DNA of 64,000 bases from Propionibacteriales bacterium (lineage in GTDB: Bacteria > Actinomycetota > Actinomycetes > Propionibacteriales > Nocardioidaceae): contig JAPLCC010000049.1 in assembly GCA_026392415.1 (NCBI GenBank), positions 1 to 64,000 on the forward strand, in the 5' to 3' direction. The position numbers and the translations under genes are program-made. Of this stretch, positions 60,939-64,000 are shown piece by piece (position 1 is the first letter of the stretch; every line of letters starts with the position of its first letter). Below the pieces are notes generated by a model. The model saw only the letters and a list, made by a program, of their open reading frames with translations. It had not been told where the DNA came from and made no database searches.

Positions 60939-63670
60939 CCGGGCACCCGATCTTCGAGGACTTCGCGGGCACGTTCCCGTTCCCGCTCGACGACTTCCAG
61001 GTCGAGGGGTGCAAGGCGGTGGAAGAGGGGGACAGCGTCCTCGTTGCTGCTCCGACCGGTGCGGGCAAGACCGTGGTGGGGGAGTTCGCGGTCCATCTCG
61101 CGCTCGAGACCGGCCGCAAGTGCTTCTACACGACCCCGATCAAGGCGCTGTCCAACCAGAAGTACAACGACCTCGTCGTCCGCCACGGGGCCGACAAGGT
61201 CGGCCTGTTGACCGGCGACACCTCGATCAACGGCGAGGCACCGATCGTCGTGATGACGACCGAGGTGCTGCGCAACATGCTCTACGCGCGTTCCCGGACC
61301 CTCGTGGGTCTCGGCTTCGTGGTCATGGACGAGGTGCACTACCTCGCCGACCGTGCTCGCGGCGCCGTATGGGAGGAAGTGATCATCCACCTCCCCGAGT
61401 CGGTGTCGGTGGTGTCGCTCTCCGCGACGGTCTCCAACGCAGAAGAGTTCGGCGAGTGGCTCGAGACCGTACGTGGCACCAACCGCACCATCGTGGCGGA
61501 GCGGCGCCCGGTGCCGCTGTACCAGCACGTGATGGCCGGTCGGCGCCTGCACGATCTCTTCGCCTCCTCCGACGTCGACGCCGCCGCCGGCTTCGTCCGC
61601 GAGGGCGCGCCGGTCAACGAGGAGCTGATGAAGCTCGCCCGCGACGACTGGGCCTCCTCCCGCCTCAAGGACCGGCGCACACCCAAGGGCGCCAGCAAGG
61701 GCGCCCGCCCCGGCGGTCCCGGGAGCCGTTCGGTCGGCAACGGCCGACGGATCTGGATCCCCGGCCGGCTCGACGTCCTCGACGCGCTGGAGCGGGCCAA
61801 CCTCCTGCCCGCCATCGACTTCATCTTCAGCCGCGCCGGATGCGACGCGGCCGTCCAGCAGTGCCTGGACGCCAACGTCCGGCTCACCACCGCCGACGAG
61901 CGTGACGAGGCGATCGCGTACGTCGAGCACACGCTCGGCGCGATGCCACCGGACGACCTGGAGGTCCTCGGCTACCACGACTTCCTCGACGCCGCCTCCC
62001 GCGGCGTCGCGGCCCACCACGCCGGCATGCTTCCGGCGTTCAAGGAATGCGTCGAGGCGCTGTACCTGCGTGGACTCGTGAAGATCGTCTTCGCGACCGA
62101 GACCCTCGCGCTCGGCATCAACATGCCTGCCCGCACCGTGGTGCTCGAGAAGCTGAGCAAGTGGAACGGCGAGACCCATGCCGACATCACCCCGGGGGAG
62201 TACACCCAGTTGACCGGCCGTGCGGGCCGCCGCGGACTCGACATCGAGGGCCACGCGGTCGTGCTCTGGCAGCCCGGCATGAACCCGCGCGACCTGGCGG
62301 GTCTCGCGTCGACGCGCACCTATCCGCTCCACTCGTCCTTCCGGCCGTCGTACAACATGGCGGTCAACCTGGTGCACGCCTTCGGGCGCCACCGCGCCCG
62401 CGAGCTCCTCGAGATGTCCTTCGCACAATTCCAGGCCGACCGCGCCGTCGTCGGGCTCGCCCGCCAGCTGCGCAAGGCCGAGGACGCCCTCGAGGGGTAC
62501 GCAGAGTCGGCGCACTGCCACCTGGGCGACTACATGGAGTACGCCGGGCTGCGCCGGCGCATCTCCGAGCTGGAGAAGGAGTCCAGCAAGGTACGACGCC
62601 ACGACCGCCGCGACGAGGCAGCGGCCTCGCTCGAACACCTCGAGCCGGGCGACATCATCGTGGTCCCGGTCGGCAAGTTCGCTGGCCCCGCCGTCATCGT
62701 CGAGCCGGGTCTGTCCGAGCAGGGCCACCGGCCCTTGGTGATCACCGCCGAACGCCAGGGCCGTCGTCTCGCGATGATCGACTTCCCGGTGCCGGTCGAG
62801 GCGGTGGCCAGGATCCGTCTGCCGAAGCGTGTCGACACCCGCAACCCTCAGCAGCGCAAGGACATCGCCCAGGCGGTTCGGGCAGCGGTCCGGTCCCTGC
62901 CCGTTTCCATGACCCGCCCGCGCGCCGAGCGTGCGCCCATGGACGAGGGGGTGGCGGCGCAGATCGCCGAGATCCGCACCCAGATCCGTCAGCACCCCTG
63001 CCACGGCTGTGACGACCGCGAGGACCATGCACGGTGGGCCGAGCGTCACGCCAAGCTCGCCAAGGACGCGCAGATGCTCTCGGAGCGCATCGAGCGGCGC
63101 ACCAACACCGTTGCCCGGACCTTCGACCGCGTGTGCGAGGTGCTGACCGCTGTCGGCTACCTCGAGGAGGACGCCGTCACCGACCGCGGCCGGGCCCTGA
63201 TGCGGATCTACTCCGACCTCGACCTCGTCGCGGCCGAGGCGCTGCGGCTGGGCCTCTGGGAGGGTCTGACGCCCCAGCAGCTCGGCGCCGTGCTCTCCTC
63301 GCTCGTCTACGAGTCCCGTCGGCCCGAGGACGGTCCGGGAAACGTGCCCGGTGGTGTCATCTCCGAGACCATCGATGCCATGACCCGGCTTTGGTCCGAG
63401 CTCGAGCAGCTCGAACGCACCCACCGCCTCGACTTCCTGCGCAAGCCCGACCCCGGCTTCGCGTGGACGGCCTTCCGCTGGGCGGGGGGCCAGGACCTCG
63501 ACGAGGTGATCACGCGCAACGACCAGACGGCCGGTGACTTCGTCCGCCAGATGAAGCAGCTGATCGACTTCGCCGGTCAGATCGCCAACGCCGCCGCGGG
63601 GACACCTGTCCGGGACACCGCACGCGACCTGGTCAAGCTGCTGCGCCGCGGGATCGTCGCCGGCGTCTGA
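60935..63670 (+). CDS. helY: DEAD/DEAH-box RNA helicase HelY (Ski2/Mtr4-like)
   Basis: A 911-residue superfamily 2 helicase: DDFQVEGCKAVEEGDSVLVAAPTGAGKTVVGEFAV (Walker A), VVMDEVHYLADRARGAVWEEV (DEVH), LSATVSNAEEFGEW (motif III), QLTGRAGRRGLDIEGHAVV (motif VI). A helical arch and a C-terminal ~350-residue part (HPCHGCDDREDHARWAERHAKLAKDAQMLSERIERR) follow. Length matches Rv2092c HelY. The ATG overlaps the lipid kinase stop; the track ORF from 60257 is a shadow of that kinase in its first third. Confidence 0.95.
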   Translation: MTGHPIFEDFAGTFPFPLDDFQVEGCKAVEEGDSVLVAAPTGAGKTVVGEFAVHLALETGRKCFYTTPIKALSNQKYNDLVVRHGADKVGLLTGDTSINGEAPIVVMTTEVLRNMLYARSRTLVGLGFVVMDEVHYLADRARGAVWEEVIIHLPESVSVVSLSATVSNAEEFGEWLETVRGTNRTIVAERRPVPLYQHVMAGRRLHDLFASSDVDAAAGFVREGAPVNEELMKLARDDWASSRLKDRRTPKGASKGARPGGPGSRSVGNGRRIWIPGRLDVLDALERANLLPAIDFIFSRAGCDAAVQQCLDANVRLTTADERDEAIAYVEHTLGAMPPDDLEVLGYHDFLDAASRGVAAHHAGMLPAFKECVEALYLRGLVKIVFATETLALGINMPARTVVLEKLSKWNGETHADITPGEYTQLTGRAGRRGLDIEGHAVVLWQPGMNPRDLAGLASTRTYPLHSSFRPSYNMAVNLVHAFGRHRARELLEMSFAQFQADRAVVGLARQLRKAEDALEGYAESAHCHLGDYMEYAGLRRRISELEKESSKVRRHDRRDEAAASLEHLEPGDIIVVPVGKFAGPAVIVEPGLSEQGHRPLVITAERQGRRLAMIDFPVPVEAVARIRLPKRVDTRNPQQRKDIAQAVRAAVRSLPVSMTRPRAERAPMDEGVAAQIAEIRTQIRQHPCHGCDDREDHARWAERHAKLAKDAQMLSERIERRTNTVARTFDRVCEVLTAVGYLEEDAVTDRGRALMRIYSDLDLVAAEALRLGLWEGLTPQQLGAVLSSLVYESRRPEDGPGNVPGGVISETIDAMTRLWSELEQLERTHRLDFLRKPDPGFAWTAFRWAGGQDLDEVITRNDQTAGDFVRQMKQLIDFAGQIANAAAGTPVRDTARDLVKLLRRGIVAGV

Positions 63671-63697
63671 CAGGGCAGGCCGGAAGCGCCCGTCGCG

Positions 63698-64000
63698 TCA
63701 GTCGAGCGGCAGCGTGGGCAGGGCGATCCCTCGCTCGGCTGCCCGCAGGCGGGCGGCGTACGACTGCCCTCGTGGTGACAGCGCCACCACGGCCCGTCGG
63801 CCGTCGGCCGGATCGGCCCGACGCACCACGAGTCCTCGCTCGACCAGCCGGTCCATGTGCCGGGTCAGACTCGCCGCCGGCACCACCGCGGCGGTGGCGA
63901 TCTCGCTCATGCCGAGCCCCGGCTCGTCGTCGATGACAGCAAGGATCCGCCAGTGCTCGAGGGTGAGGCCGTGCTCCCCCAGGAGGGGCTGCAGCGCGTC
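63698..64000 (-). CDS. MarR-family transcriptional regulator (partial, 5' end outside window)
   Basis: On the minus strand ~100 residues are open to the window edge: DALQPLLGEHGLTLEHWRILAVIDDEPGLGMSEIATAAVVPAASLTRHMDRLVERGLVVRRADPADGRRAVVALSPRGQSYAARLRAAERG. This is the MarR winged HTH: recognition helix ASLTRHMDRLVERGLVV, and the wing R-x-D-P-x-D-G-R-R. The ORF track shows only the internal ATG at 63910. It converges with helY. Target genes unknown. Confidence 0.9.
   Translation of the reverse strand, partial: DALQPLLGEHGLTLEHWRILAVIDDEPGLGMSEIATAAVVPAASLTRHMDRLVERGLVVRRADPADGRRAVVALSPRGQSYAARLRAAERGIALPTLPLD

Overview
The window is high-GC DNA from an actinobacterium, most likely Nocardioidaceae (Nocardioides-like). 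Evidence: mycothiol synthesis (mshC), a complete Pup-proteasome locus (arc/mpa, dop, pup, prcB, prcA, pafA, pafBC), DUF3090, SCO1664-type and DUF5703 proteins, the CE1758/CE1759 flavin pair and many leaderless GTG/ATG starts. The gene order from uppP to helY follows, with gaps, the Mycobacterium tuberculosis Rv2136c-Rv2092c block, which also suggests vertical inheritance. The first ~470 bases do not belong: they encode on the minus strand a type IV prepilin-like N-terminus and the tail of a small membrane protein, then break abruptly into the middle of an actinobacterial SixA-type phosphatase. I read this as a chimeric join (assembly artefact or, less likely, a real rearrangement).

Layout. 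0.5-7.2 kb: sixA remnant, serB, an ABC ATPase, an NfeD/SPFH membrane pair, a TSUP permease and two DUF4190 membrane proteins. 7.2-20.6 kb: hydrolases, a SpoIIE-type phosphatase, an LLM oxidoreductase/FMN reductase pair, three acyl-CoA dehydrogenases (one split by an in-frame TAG), fused siroheme synthase, an rRNA/tRNA 2'-O-methyltransferase and peptide deformylase. 20.6-24.6 kb: galactokinase, a nucleosidase, an orphan LysR effector domain, tRNA-Leu(GAG) and an amidase. 24.6-32.2 kb: the accessory-looking part, with a secreted M23 peptidase carrying tandem repeats, a membrane-anchored unknown, a large LuxR ATPase regulator, a 58-aa ORF and a secreted glycine-rich surface protein. 32.2-40.8 kb: M20 peptidase, DUF5703, aldo/keto reductase, uppP, corA, phosphatase, DUF3090, SCO1664, mshC and a PAC2 protein. 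40.9-48.2 kb: an S-adenosylhomocysteine-type riboswitch and metH, HAD phosphatase, RecB-like nuclease, P-loop protein and an M50-CBS protease. 48.2-63.7 kb: trmI, the Pup-proteasome locus, a lipoprotein FKBP, pafBC, tatAC, a lipid kinase and helY. The window ends in a truncated MarR regulator.

How it works together: Pup (ending GGE) is attached by PafA, removed by Dop, and pupylated proteins are fed by the ARC ATPase (C-terminal GQYL) to the PrcAB core. PafB/PafC are WYL regulators linked in mycobacteria to the DNA-damage response. Regulation in this genome appears dominated by TANNNT -10 boxes placed 6-7 bases before the start codon, i.e. leaderless transcripts; I counted 27 such starts, including several inside the proteasome block. 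The best regulatory elements are the metH riboswitch, whose P1 strand overlaps an anti-Shine-Dalgarno hairpin, and a perfect 17-bp palindrome over the -10 box of an acyl-CoA dehydrogenase operon. No insertion sequence, prophage, CRISPR array or replication origin was seen, and no intergenic gap exceeds 300 bases.
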